A stretch of DNA of 64,000 bases from Benincasa hispida. Taxonomy: Eukaryota; Streptophyta; Magnoliopsida; Cucurbitales; Cucurbitaceae. Below, in pieces: positions 9,872 through 21,459 of this stretch (the stretch's first letter is position 1; each line of letters begins with the position of its first letter). The stretch spans positions 2,868,524 to 2,932,523 of the forward strand of contig NC_052356.1 in assembly GCF_009727055.1 (NCBI RefSeq), written 5' to 3'. The position numbers were made by a program, and so were the translations under genes. Below the pieces are notes generated by a model. It had not been told where the DNA came from. It did not search any database and saw only the letters and a program-made list of their open reading frames with translations.

Positions 9872-12800
9872 TTCTCAAACTTCTTTAACTGGCTTATACG
9901 ATGTATAAAACTGCTTATGTCAGAGCCGAGTGATCAACTTCTACCATATAGTAGGTAGTTCTCTCTCGCCCTTATCTAATGACACTGGGGTTATTTGTGA
10001 ACCCTCTTTGCCTGATCTAGTTACACTTTTTGGCCACTGCAGTGAGCTTGTCGTCATCTTCTTGAAGTTTTTATACAATCAAGACCCTGTTAAGAAGCTG
10101 CTTGAAGCGTCTGAAAACGACAACAATATAGAGATTGACTCGTGAGTCTTATTCTTCTAACCTCACAAATAATGTAAACATATAATTGATGTGCATTTCT
10201 TAACGGCATAGCAAATCACTAAATTTAAAGAAGTGCCTTTTCAAATTTAATGTTGACCCAACGGCTATTTTGTCTTTAAGAGGGGTCAATAAGAGGGCTC
10301 AATTTTTGTTTGTCAAGTGGTTAAGGAAATCAAGAAGTGATGTTTTAAGAATAAACCAGAACAACAGTGACTTAAATATTTAAATGAAATTTAACTTTCA
10401 ACTAATGTTACAAATGTCAACTCAACTAATTATATAAAGAAATCCTTTAAATTTTACTCGACATTCTGATTATGAAGGTTACTCTTATCAGAATTCACAC
10501 GATGAAATTTGTTTCTTATAAAGAAAAGAAAACACACCATAAACATGACCTTCACATAATCTAGGAGAGGATTATCAACACCCACCTCTAAATAGATACA
10601 AGCGAAAGACAAATGTTTCCTCTTCTCCGTAGCCCTGTCCATATACAAAAACTTTCCAACTACCCTCATATAATTTTAGTAATCAATTTATGGTCTTATT
10701 AGATACTTGTTTGTAACTCTTGTCATTTTGAACTTAAATACATTCATAAGAGGAAGAATGTAATCATTAAAATGAAGAACAAAAAAACCAACGTAATAAA
10801 ACAAGAATTCTTTCATTTCTCTCAAAGAAAACCCAGTTTCTTACAAAATGTTTATTAAAACAAAAAAGAAGAATAAAAAAAACCCTGATAATATCTCTGT
10901 TACAAGGAAGCACACAATAAAAATTGATGACAGTTCAACAAGGAACCCAAAGTTGGTATTAAAAAATTTAATGACCAACCCACATTAACTATGGTTTTGT
11001 TTGATAATTGATTTTTTATTTTTGAATATTGTGCTTATAAACATTCGAATTTTTACCAATTCCAAAAACGAAAACAATATTTTAAAAACTATTTTTTTTT
11101 AGTTTTCAAGGCCCAACTTGGATTTTGAAATCATCTATAAAAACTAGATAACAAAACAAACAAACCCATGATGGAAGTAGTGTTTATAAGCAAAATTTTA
11201 AAAAACAAAAGCTCAATGGTCATCAAATGAGGCCTACTAAATTTAATTTTGTTTAAAAAATATCAAAAGGCTAAGTAAAATTTTTTGCCTAAAGTCCTGA
11301 GTTGCCGTGAGCTGTTCCTACCATATCCCCTCCCCTTATCATCAAATTTCTTCTTTCCTAACCTCTCCCCACCTGCCCAGGGATGGAAAAGAAGGAAACA
11401 ATGTTTCAAAAATTCTTATTTTGGTAGTTTAAACAATTAAATTTCGTCCATCTAATCTGCATTCTCTTAGTTAGCTCTCTCTGATCTCTACGGAGTCTTC
11501 GTTTAATGTTGTGCATTTATTTAATGATTGAAGATCATAGACGTTTGCATAATAATTATTATTTCTCCTTTCGAGTGGGAAGCACCAGTATATTCTTTTA
11601 TTTCCATTACCAACTTGATCTTCTACCATTTTCTGTAGGGAACTTGTTGAAAGAGTTAGAGAATTGGCTCTCTTTGGGGGATTCTCAGATTGTGAATTTT
11701 TAAGGAGGACACTTTGTCTGGAATTTCAGCAGATGGAATCTAGGTATTTCCTTTCTTCTACTCGGTCTGGGAGTAGTTTTGCAATGATTGACCATTTCTT
11801 ATATTGAAAAGTTCTGACAATATGGAACCATGAAAGAACTTTAAGTACTGGACTTTGATTTTATTGGATCCAGCTTGTGATGTAATTAATTTTCATTTCA
11901 ACATAGAATCACGATAAAACATGAAGTGTCGGAATTATCAACTAATAGATTAAAGGGGGTTATTTTTCGTTGGCTGGTATATTGCTTTGGTCTTTAAACT
12001 CTGTCGACTAAATTTTCTTTTGGTTTGTACACATTTAAACTGTTCCTCCATAATTTTCATTTTGTGATTTAACAATTACATTAGTCCTCACTATCAATGA
12101 TAGCCCTGCTATACGTTCACTTTTTATTTAGGGGAAATTTCAAAAATAGAAAAATAAGGGAAGCTATTTACACAAAATAGCAAAATTTTAATCTTCTTTG
12201 ATAGAGGCTAATAGATGCTGATAGAAGTCTACTCGATGTCTATCAGTGATAGAAATGGATAGAAGTCTATCACTGATAGGCATTAAAAGAAGTCTATCAA
12301 CGTCTATCGGTGTTTTTCTTTGCTATTTCTGTAAAAAATTTGACATTTTTTTTTAATCTATGTTCCTTTTATTTATTATTATTTTTTTATTTTTTTAGAA
12401 ACAACTTTCAGTTAGAAAAAATGAAAGAATACAAGGTCACATAAAAAATGAAGCCCACAAAAATGGAACTCCCTCTACAGAAAGGGACTCTAACCATGCA
12501 AAATATCGCCTATACAATAATTTCGATAGGTCTTGAAAATTGAAGTCCAAAGAGAAACATGAAAGCAAACAAGGGACATCTCACTAGGGTCCCTACTATT
12601 TTGCTCCCCAATAAAGCCCACAAAATTGCGCACACCCTGGCCAGCCATAAAATTGCAAACACGATAGTATACTTTAATAAATAAGCTTATGGGGGGGGTG
12701 CAATTTGGTGGTCAATTTCCACTCCACGCATTTTCCCATAACTTAATATGAGTGATAGAGAGGCAGAGGAGTGAGGTAGATTACTCCTAATGGAGAATTT

Positions 12801-15356
12801 TCAGCCCATCCTAGAAGAGGACTCTAGGAGGTGCTTGTTTCTCTCACTTTTGGCGTAGCGGGTCCCCAACAAGAAGGAAAGCATCCTCTTTCTCCTTCTT
12901 GGAGTACTTGCTGTATGAGAATGGGGAAGATATTAGATATGCTCTGGCCTGTTTGTAGCAAGTTTTTGTGCAAGTTCCATCTTCCGTTGTTTCAAACCAG
13001 GTCTTTGGATGTAGAAACTGCAAATGAACGAGCAAACATTGCATTCTTTTGGCGTGCATATGTCTGTGTGACAATAGATTATAGTTGATTGTGGCAGCAT
13101 GAATCTGCATTGGTTTGATACCTTAAAAGAATGAAAATAGTGAATATATGATTTTGATGGAAACCTGGGAATCATAGCAGACATTGAAGTTTTATATTGT
13201 CTACTCTTGGTACAATGAGAACAAAAATCCTCAAGTTAAATAACTTTCTCAAATTCATCTTCTTGTTGATTTTTCTTCTAAACAAATTGTAGGTCTATAG
13301 AATTATAAATTCAAATTGGTTACAAAAGCTCCGTTTAAAAGTCAACCAAGTATGAGATTATTTCTATTTTTAGACCAAGGGAAATATAAACACGAGAGAT
13401 GGATTGAAAGAAAAGGAGTGCGTTTAATATGTTGGGCGTTCATTCACAAGCAGGTTAAGAGAAAAGGTAAGCACCACTTTAAAGAGAAACTGTTCAATGT
13501 TTATGATTAAAAGTCGTTGTGGCAAGATGTCACCCTGCCAAAAGGGAGGTGGATAAGAAAAGCCCTCTATGTTAACCATTTTTTGCCTTAGAATACATAT
13601 GAGACTTGCCCCTTTTTTTCTTTTTCTTTTTTAATTATTATTATTATTATTATTTATATATCCAATGACTTAATCACTCCTATGGCCAGTCCACATATCC
13701 ATAATAAACTGGTGATCATTTCACACTTATATTCATTTATAAGCTTCTCAAAGATCAAGATAGTTAAGAATTTGGATATCTTGTTTGAAATTCTCTGTTT
13801 ACTCATATGTACTTTGTATATTATTATATTGATATCTAACTGATAAATTTACTTCCACAGTTTCAAGGAAGCTTTTCTTATGCCCTTTAGTACAATCTCA
13901 AAGAAAATACTTTGTGAAGATATGTTGTCCCTATTCTCATTTCTATCCTCGTCAAGTTGCCCATCTTCCTGTGTTCCTCTCTCAGTTTCATACTATGAGG
14001 TATTTATTTTGCTAGAGGGTATTGCTTAGTCTCTTGTTTACTTATTTACTGAGATTTGTCCGTCATTCTCATAACGATTAGATTGTCCAATTTATCAGCA
14101 AAGTTAATTGTTAAATATAAGTCTATTTTTCATTACCATGACTGACTGGAGTTTCTAAAAGCATGATGTCCACCAATGTACACTATTTAAGAAAGTTTGT
14201 TAACTTTTCAATTTGCTTTTAAACCCCTTGTAGGATTCCTGTGAACCTGTCCCTGCCGATCTGAGTTGTCAGCAGAAGTTCATAGATTATATATCTTTCA
14301 AAGTCCCAGATGATTCTTTTGCAGATAATGCAAATTGTGTAGGCATAATCAGGGGATTTATTCATGACCAAAGTGGCTCAAACAAGGATTACTCTTCATT
14401 TGAAGCAGTCTTAATATCTATTCCAGTTGGTTTTCAGTGTGTTGATCTTTCTTTATACAAGGTAACAGTTCAAGTCTAGCAAGTTTTTGTTCTCCATCAC
14501 TAATTGTAGACAAAGGAAAGTAGAAGATTGATGGGATCCTGTGTGATTAATTAGTGATCCTATTTGGTTGTAAACAGGATGGACAAACTGTTTTGTTATT
14601 AAATGAAACTATTTCTACTTCTGAATGCTCTGTTGGTTCCTGTATGATGGTCGTGGAACCAGATGACCTTCCGTTTGTATCTATGCCAAGATCTCACTGT
14701 CTGGACAATTGGAAGGTCCTTCAACTCAAGGTTTTATTTTGCTTAAATCTCACTGATAAGATTCATCATGAATGTATAGTTTTTCTTTTTCACATAACTA
14801 TTTCTAAAGTCAATTGCAGAAAGAATACTCCCCATGTTTCATAAACTGACTTCGGCGAATGGCCATGTCCTCTAATGCAGGGCTAGCTCTGTTGTTAAAT
14901 AGAATCACATCTTTTAGTGGCTCATATATTTAAAAAAAATAAAAAAAAATAAAAAATAATTAAAACATATTTTAAATATTCTGGAGATCGGAGCACTTCC
15001 CCAAAATCTAAAAAATTTTAAATGTTGTGGGTTTCTTCCCTCAAAGTGTATTTTTGCTCATAACCTTGGATTAATGCTCTGTGTTCTCTAGGACTATGTT
15101 GTCCCATTGCAAATGGAGAATGAGAAAGTTCGCAACATTCCTCACCCTGTCGTTCGTCCTTTGGCTGTTAGTGGTAAGTGTTTATCATCGTAATATTTCT
15201 CTGTATATTTTATATGTAGCCCGAACGTTATAAACAGAAGCTCTTGGTATTCTTGTTACAGCATCTAGAGGAGTGGCTTGTGTTTTTGCTGCAAGAAAGC
15301 GTGCTTTGGTCTACATCCTAGAGGAAGATGAAGACGAAGCATCAGATGCTGAGTGA
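9872..15356 (+). CDS. APC4: Anaphase-promoting complex subunit 4, C-terminal exons
   Basis: Eight exons join in frame: 9872-9954, 10043-10141, 11639-11743, 13861-13999, 14234-14461, 14578-14730, 15092-15173 and 15262-15356 (TGA). All have GT-AG borders with matching phase, giving 327 residues. Recognisable stretches are [20 protein letters not shown], then [34 protein letters not shown] and the end [20 protein letters not shown] followed by an acidic tail. I assign this to the C-terminal APC4 domain from memory of plant APC4. APC4 is a scaffold subunit of the APC/C ubiquitin ligase that drives cyclin destruction. The usual N-terminal WD40-like half is absent: the sequence to the left is LINE and Copia. 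Either a very long intron contains those insertions, or this is a 5'-truncated copy. The introns (1.5 and 2.1 kb) already hold MITEs and a LINE tail. Confidence 0.78.
10990..11243. repeat. MITE of the GTTTGGTAACCATTT family in an APC4 intron
   Basis: It has the family's layout: TTTTGTTTGATAATTG at one end, the TTTTACCAAT and TTTGGATTTTGAAA core, and CAATGGTCATCAAATGAGGC at the other. About nine copies of this family occur in the window. Confidence 0.6.
12162..12342. repeat. Foldback element with CTATCAGTGATAG core (APC4 intron)
   Basis: The arms ATTTACACAAAATAGCAAAA and TTTGCTATTTCTGTAAA are inverted to each other. They enclose several TCTATCAGTGATAGA-type palindromes. Copies with the same design are at 41398, 44385 and 51775. 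Confidence 0.65.
12375..12670 (-). mobile_element. LINE 3' tail in an APC4 intron
   Basis: T run, then AGTTAGAAAAAATGAAAGAA, CCAAAGAGAAACATGAAA and GCGCACACCCTGGCCAGCCA. The same words, in the same order, occur at 5560-5835 at the end of the large LINE. This is the same family, truncated to ~300 bp. Confidence 0.7.
12671..13860. other. Rest of APC4 intron 3, no gene recognised
   Basis: 12720-13215 is less AT-rich than its surroundings and looks like old transcribed sequence, but no frame continues into a recognisable protein. A short (ATT)n microsatellite sits near 13635-13655. The stretch ends at the AG at 13859-13860. Confidence 0.4.
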
Positions 15357-16868
15357 AATTCATTTGATACTAACGTAGTTGTCCTTTTCCCCCTTTTTTT
15401 CAGCAAAATGTTGTGTAGGTTTTTAGTAATTAAGTCTATGTTCATGTGGATTACAGGCAAAGCTTCTATGCTATATATTTATTTCTAGTTTATTCAATTT
15501 TTTCTTTCTCGCCGGAAAATATTCATTGGCATTTAGATTTTGGACGTAAAATTGATTGAAAGAAAAGTAACATAGATCCTCTTTTGTAATCTTTTCTAAT
15601 AGAAATCGTAGAAGATTTGAAAAGGTTTTATGAAAAGTCAAATTTGAATAAAATAAATACTCATGAAAAATAGCAGTCTTTAGAATTAAAAGACAAAAAC
15701 AACCCAAAAGCTAAAGAGAATTTACAATGCAAAATCGAGATGGGTCCAATATTACCCTTTATATACATTAAAAAAAAAAGAGAGAAATTGTGGTAGATGG
15801 TCAATATTAAACTTCCGTTTTGATTTTTGGCCATTTTTTGAGATTATTGGAATATGGCCATTTGATTATTTCAGATCTCACTATTAAATTTGGTTTTTCC
15901 ACTCTAGCTTTCCACAAACTTGATGTTGCGTAATCTTTTATGTGGTTAAAATAGCATCTTTATATAGATTTTGTTTATCAATTCTTTTTTATTTTAAGTA
16001 TTTAATAGATATTTTTTCTTTTTTTTTTAAGCCTTGTCATCCTCATCCTCAAGTATTTCATCGAATTTATTTTTAATAGATGTGCAAATTGCTATTCTAG
16101 TGGTGTCAAATGTGACAGTGGTAATAACATATCAAACAATTCTACATGTTTTCTAACAAGCTAACTAGCCAACGATGGAGGAGATGACCTATATGAATCA
16201 CATTGTTCATCTTTACAGTCTTATTCATCTTTATTGTAATTGATGTGGCTAAGGTGAAGCCACTTTGCTACTGGATTGACGGCTAAGTACAATTATCGTT
16301 GTTCATGGTTGGCGGATCAAGATGAATCAAACCCATTTGCCATTTAGAGTGTTTATACGTGGACGAGGTTTGAAGTACATAAGAATGGTGTAAGTGGGTC
16401 CCATCTTGGGTCACTCGAGCATCGCTGTTCTACTCTACAATTCTTGTGTTTTATTAAAGAATAAAAACCCTTTTTTTTAGGTTAGCAAAAAAAAAAAACC
16501 CTTCTTGAAATAGTAAAATGATAACAAGGATAGTAGTGCTAGTAATTCAGTTTGGTTCATCTTTTTTAAGAAAAGAAATAGTTTTTTTGATCCCTAAGCT
16601 TTGAAGAATAGGTGCATTTAATGTTTGATATTTTAAATGTATAATATTAGGTTATCATAGTTGGATTATGATAGTTTGAGTTTAGGGCATGGATTATTTT
16701 AGTTTGAGGTGTAAACTATTTTAGTTTGAGAAGGAAATATTAAACACTGTAGCAAAGAATAAGAAAATGATAAATATAAAATAGTAGAAGCGGCAAAAAA
16801 TAGTAAATATTGTAGTGTTGACTGTTACTTGGGGATTTTGAAATAGTATTTACTGTAGTAAGAGATAA
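15357..16868. other. 3' flank of APC4 and intergenic sequence
   Basis: The first ~150 bp after the TGA is T-rich and probably 3' UTR. Nothing else is recognised; short direct words (AGTTTGAG, TATTTTAGTTTGAG) recur around 16670-16730. Confidence 0.4.
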
Positions 16869-16876
16869 TTATCATA

Positions 16877-17371
16877 AGGGGTGGAAACGGTTCGGTTCGG
16901 TAGTCAAACCGAACTGAACCGAATTTTTTAAAATGTGAAATCGAACCGAACCGATTTATTGGTTTGAACCGAACCACATACGGTTCAGTTCGGTTTCAAA
17001 TTCGATTTTGACATTTTTAAAAAATTCATGTTATATTCTTTTTTAATTTAAAACGGTTCGGCTCGGTTCGGTTTTAAATTCAGTTTTGTTCTTTAAATTA
17101 AAAGCGGTTCGGTTTTAAATTCGGTTTTACTCTTTCTTTAAATATATAAATAAATAAATATATAAATAAATATATATTAGTTAAAAACGGTTCGGTTCGG
17201 TTTCAAATTCGGTTTTCGAAAGTGAAACCGAAACCGAACCGAATTAATTCGGTTTCAAAATTTCTTCAAACGGGATCGAATCGCATTTTTTTCAGTTTTA
17301 CTGAGTTCTCGGTTCGGTTCGGTTCGGTTTTTAGAAACAGTTCGATTTTTACGGTTTGAATGACCACCATT
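16877..17371. mobile_element. hAT-type non-autonomous element rich in CGGTTCGG
   Basis: A perfect 8-bp direct repeat TTATCATA flanks the element at 16869-16876 and 17372-17379, the duplication length of hAT transposons. It starts AGGGGTGG and ends CCACCATT, weak inverted ends. Inside are many GGTTCGGTTCGG words on both strands. At 495 bp it encodes nothing. Confidence 0.8.
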
Positions 17372-17428
17372 TTATCATAGTTTTAAGATAATCCTTGCCC
17401 TAAATGTCCCTAAAGAGTCGCCTCACTC

Positions 17429-17844
17429 TCTTTTACACCCCAAATTCTCCCTCTTTCTCTCTCACTTACTCCTTGGCTGCCATCTCCAGTGTGGAAGTTT
17501 CTTACTCTGCGATAGTTTGATTAGTGTCCAATTTCGAGCTCTGTTTTTCACAAGATTGTAACATTGATAAATTCCGAAATTGGACAAAGGGTGTGTGAAT
17601 GAGAGCAAATTTAAATTGGACACAACACAAAAACAACCAAAAAAAGGTGTGAGTTTGCTGCAAGATGGTACCAGAAAAACACTCGGGAAATGGAGATGCA
17701 GAGGCGTTAGTGTTCTTGCACTCATTTTCTTCGTTATTATCCTTTCACAATATTCCATTTTATCAAATTCGAGTTAAAATTAGGCGTTCACGGCCGCGGA
17801 GGAGTAAGTGAGAGAGAAAGAGGGAGAAATTGAAGTGTAAAAGA
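17429..17844. repeat. Inverted repeat with ~46-bp arms and a 325-bp loop
   Basis: The left arm at 17429-17474 (TTTTACACCCCAAATTCTCC and onward, through CTCTTTCTCTCTCACTTACT) is the near-perfect reverse complement of 17800-17844. The loop has no strong coding signal; two ~65-98-codon frames on opposite strands look fortuitous. Arms of this length could form a stable hairpin transcript. Confidence 0.75.
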
Positions 17845-18224
17845 ATCCCTTGGAATTTTCCATTGAGATTGTTTTGAACACAAAATTGAAAAGAGTTGGG
17901 TCATGGAGACGAGGAGAGATAACGAGAGAGAACAAGAGAGAGGAGGGAGTAAGAAAGGAAAAGATTAAAAAAATATTTTTTTTCATGTCATTTTGCCACT
18001 TCAGCATTTATATTTTTCATATTAAATTTAAAGATTTTCTTAGAGAACTACCTTTTAAACCTATTCTTTAAAACTCATGGACCAAAATGGTTAATTTAAA
18101 ATATAAGAGAATAAATGTACTTATTCTTTAAAACTTAGGAACCAAAAAGTATTTTTTTTTCATTTCTTTAATTTATAATTACAATATATAATTATTTCCA
18201 TCTTCTTAAATCATAGATTTCTTT
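17845..18224. other. AT-rich spacer, no gene seen
   Basis: Purine-rich at 17890-17960, then AT-rich with ATTCTTTAAAACT repeated at 18060 and 18122. No coding sequence is supported. Confidence 0.4.
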
Positions 18225-19500
18225 TTGGGCTAGTTGCATAAGTAGAATTCAAGCCCAAAATAATAGAATATGTAGTACAAGGATAAAATAATTGCATGTA
18301 TAGATCAAAAAATTATAAAAGACTAAAAAACCCATGCCTAGCCACCATTTTGCTCGATTCTTCCTAGTTTTCTCAAATTGAAAGCTATCATTCATAGCAG
18401 TTAGCCACTGATAGCTGCTATCAGTTACTATTGCTGATAACTTCTATCAATTGTTATCAATGATAGTTGCTATCAGCAATAGCTTTCAATTTGAAAAAAA
18501 ATTAATATAATCTTAAAATATTAGCTTTTAATTTGCTATCAATTATCAGTAGCTATCATTGATTCACTTTCATCAATTGGAATCAACCTTGAAATATCAA
18601 TACTTAAGGCTATCAGTGGCTCTCAATGATAGATTTATAAATAGTGATCAACTTTGAAAGAAGACAACAACTTTGATTACCACAATAACTATCACTAATA
18701 ATCTTTTATCTTGGCCATCACTGATAGCAGCTATCAGTCGCTACACTGATAGACTTTCATCAATTAGAATCAACCTTAAAATATTAACACTTAAGACTAT
18801 CAATGATAGACTTCTATAACTAGCCATCACCTTTGAAAGAAACTCGATATATAGATATCACCTAAGTTCTATCACCGATATCACTAACATCACTCATATT
18901 GTGGTTATCAGTGATAGTTTCTTTCACTAATAACATCACTGATAAGATGCTATCAATGATCTCACTGATATCATGCTATCAGTGATAGTTCTCTATCATC
19001 GATAACGTGCTATCAGTGGTAGCTTCTATCACCGATAACGTGCTATCGGGTAGCTTCTATCATCGATAACATGTTATTAGTATTAGCTTCTATCACTAGT
19101 GACATGCGATCAGTAGTAGCTTTTATCAATTATAGCTACTGAACACCTTTTTGCCCATTTCTTATCCTTCCCAAACATTTATAAGTCCTTTTTCTTTTCG
19201 ATGATAACTTCTATCACTGATAAATATGCTATTAGTGATAACTTCTAGACAGTTACATTTTAGTTCGAAATTCAACTTTAATAATTAAATTCACTAAGTT
19301 GGCTATCAATGATAGATTTCTATAAGTGGCTATTAACTATGAAAATATAATCAAAGATTAAGCTATCAATGATAGAAAATATTAGTGGCTNGCTATCAAT
19401 GATAGATTTCTATAAGTGGCTATTAACTATGAAAATATAATCAAAGATTAAGCTATCAATGATAGAAAATATTAGTGGCTATCACTGATAGACTTCATTT
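18225..19500. repeat. CTATCAGTGATAG array with conserved leader, copy 1
   Basis: A leader at 18225-18370 (GCTAGTTGCATAAGTAGAAT, then a stretch ending ACCATTTTGCTCGATTCTTC) precedes over 1.1 kb dominated by imperfect palindromes such as CTATCAGTGATAG, CTATCAATGATAG and CTATCATCGATAAC. The leader and the start of the array recur at 20392-20690. No coding frame exists. Confidence 0.75.
19302..19480. other. Exact 89-bp duplication around a single N (assembly join)
   Basis: Bases 19302-19390 and 19392-19480 are identical, separated by the N at 19391. This looks like two contig ends that overlap but were joined without being merged. Confidence 0.85.
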
Positions 19501-20391
19501 TCTATTTATATTTATTATTGGTTATAATAATCAAATTTGATGATTGACTTGTTGGTATTAAGTCACTCATGAATTTAGTACTTTCAAGTCTTGAGTATGA
19601 AACGCATCCTCATAATTCTTGTGAAAAAAAATGCCCTTTAAGACAGGAGGTTGAGAGTTTGAAAGGGATAGAAAATGGAGGAATAATAGGTTAAAAAGAA
19701 GGGAATGGGCTTTTGACATAATTGGTGAAGTGAAGACAAAATGCCAACCCCAAAAAATATATGATGTAAGAGGGGGTTTAGAGAAAATGTCTTGACATAA
19801 GATGGGTAGCTTGTAATCCCGTTGCCACTCTTTCCATTGTTTTTGTTTGAGCTATCCTCGAGCTCTTTGTACATACTCTTCTTTTTTTATTAAAATATAT
19901 ATTATTGGCTTCAGGGTATTGATGAGGGTGCTAAGGAGATACCAACTTAGTTGGGATGTCTTGGTGTACCTTTGATTCCTCTTCCCTTTAGTAATTTGTT
20001 AAAGAAAAAAAAAAGATGAGTAGCTAATTAAATTGGATGCTTTTTGGTTGTTTAAGATACTTTTTAGGATTGGAAAGAAAAAAGAACACTTCATTCATTA
20101 TCATTTTGGGTTTTAAAAGTTTGTAATGTGGTTGGAGTTATATTTAGGAAGTGTTTAACATGTGAGTATCTAATTGCAAAGTGGAACTTATATGAAATTT
20201 GGATTAGAGGAATGGAGTTTAAGGGTTTTTTTTTTGGTAAGATATGAATAAGTTTAGATCTGATTGAACTTTCAAGTATGATTTATTTTAATTCCTAAAC
20301 TTTTAGAAAGTTCGTTTCGATTCTTTAAACATTTAAGTTTGTCTTATTTTTGTCCTTAATCTTTTCAAAAGTGTCCTATTTAATTTTAGGG
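19501..20391. other. Spacer between the two palindrome arrays
   Basis: No gene is seen. 20240-20400 carries the CTAAACTTTTAGAAAGTTCG-type sequence common in plant MITEs. Confidence 0.4.
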
Positions 20392-21440
20392 ATAGTTGCA
20401 TAAATGGAATATATTAAAATAAAAAATAAAATAATATGTAGTATAAGGATAAAATAATTGTATATCTAGAACAAAAGATGGTAAAAGACTAACAAGCCCA
20501 CGCCCAACCACCATTTTGTGCATTTCTTCCCGTTTTTCTCAAATTAAAATTTATTACTGATACCAGCTATCAATGATAGCCACTGAGAGCTGCTATTAGT
20601 TGCTATTACTGATAGCTGCTATCAGTGGCGATCACTAATAGCTGCTGTTGGTGATAGCTTTCAATTTGATAAGTGTGCTATTAATTGCTATCATTTATAG
20701 TTGTTGTCAGTGATTAGAGATGTCCACGGGGTGGGGTGGGGCCGGGGATGTCATTCCCCATCCCGTCCCCGCTCTCCATTTCATTCCCCATCCCTGTGAA
20801 ATTTTCAACGGGGATCGGGGCGGGGAATCCCCGCGGGGAATTCGTGGGATCGGGTTCCCCGCGGGTAATTTTTTCCCGTTATTTTTTATTTTTTATTTTT
20901 TGTAAAAAGCCAATTAATTTAAATAATTGTTTATTATGGTTAGTTTTATATGACAATTTGAATTTAAAGATAAATTACTCAAATTTTGGCCTAAAAAAGC
21001 TAATCAATTTTTTTAGTAGAAAGAAATAAATATAAATCAAATTATCACATATATAATCTAAATTTAAACATTCAATTTAAACATATTCATTATCTTTCTC
21101 AATAAATAATCAAATTTAAAATTTAAATGTAATATTTATATAATCATAATAATAACATAACATTAGATAACTATACTAAATAAATATGTAAAAGTTAATC
21201 AGGGTCCCGTCCCCGTCCTCCTCCATTCCCCGCCTAATCGTGGAGGGAAAATTAGACATCTCTATCGGTGATAGCTTTTGATTTGAAAAATGTGCTCTTA
21301 ATTGCTATCATTAATAACTGCTATCACTGATGCTACTATCCGTGAAGATCACTAATAGCTACTATTAGTTTTTAATTTGAGAAATGTGCTATTAACTATC
21401 AGTGATCTCATTAGTGAATATCATTGATAGCTTTTATCAC
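20392..21440. repeat. CTATCAGTGATAG array with conserved leader, copy 2, split by a hAT element
   Basis: The leader (GGGATAGTTGCATAAATGGA, through ACCACCATTTTGTGCATTTC) matches that at 18225. It leads into GATAGCTGCTATCAGTGGCG-type repeats that are interrupted at 20715 by a GC-rich element and resume at 21265. Confidence 0.72.
20715..21264. mobile_element. hAT-like non-autonomous element with GGGGATCGGGG-rich ends
   Basis: Terminal inverted repeats TAGAGATGTC and GACATCTCTA, with near-perfect 8-bp flanks TCAGTGAT (20707-20714) and TCGGTGAT (21265-21272). The ends are very GC-rich (CCCCGCGGGGAATTC) and the middle is AT-rich. It is 550 bp with no transposase. Related ends occur at 31410-31879. 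Confidence 0.72.
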
Positions 21441-21459
21441 TGAGTAAACAAACTTTGAG

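Noticed and set aside
12831..13184. Overlapping frames of 83-88 codons in APC4 intron 3
   Set aside because: They overlap on opposite strands and have no exon borders that fit the APC4 phase.
18370..19500. CTATCAGTGATAG equals the core of the bacterial tet operator
   Set aside because: The match is a coincidence of a 13-bp palindrome. It occurs in many degenerate variants across plant repeats, with no TetR-like gene or vector sequence nearby.
18370..21440. CRISPR-like array of short repeats
   Set aside because: Repeat spacing is irregular, units are degenerate, spacers are not of uniform length, and the window is plant DNA.
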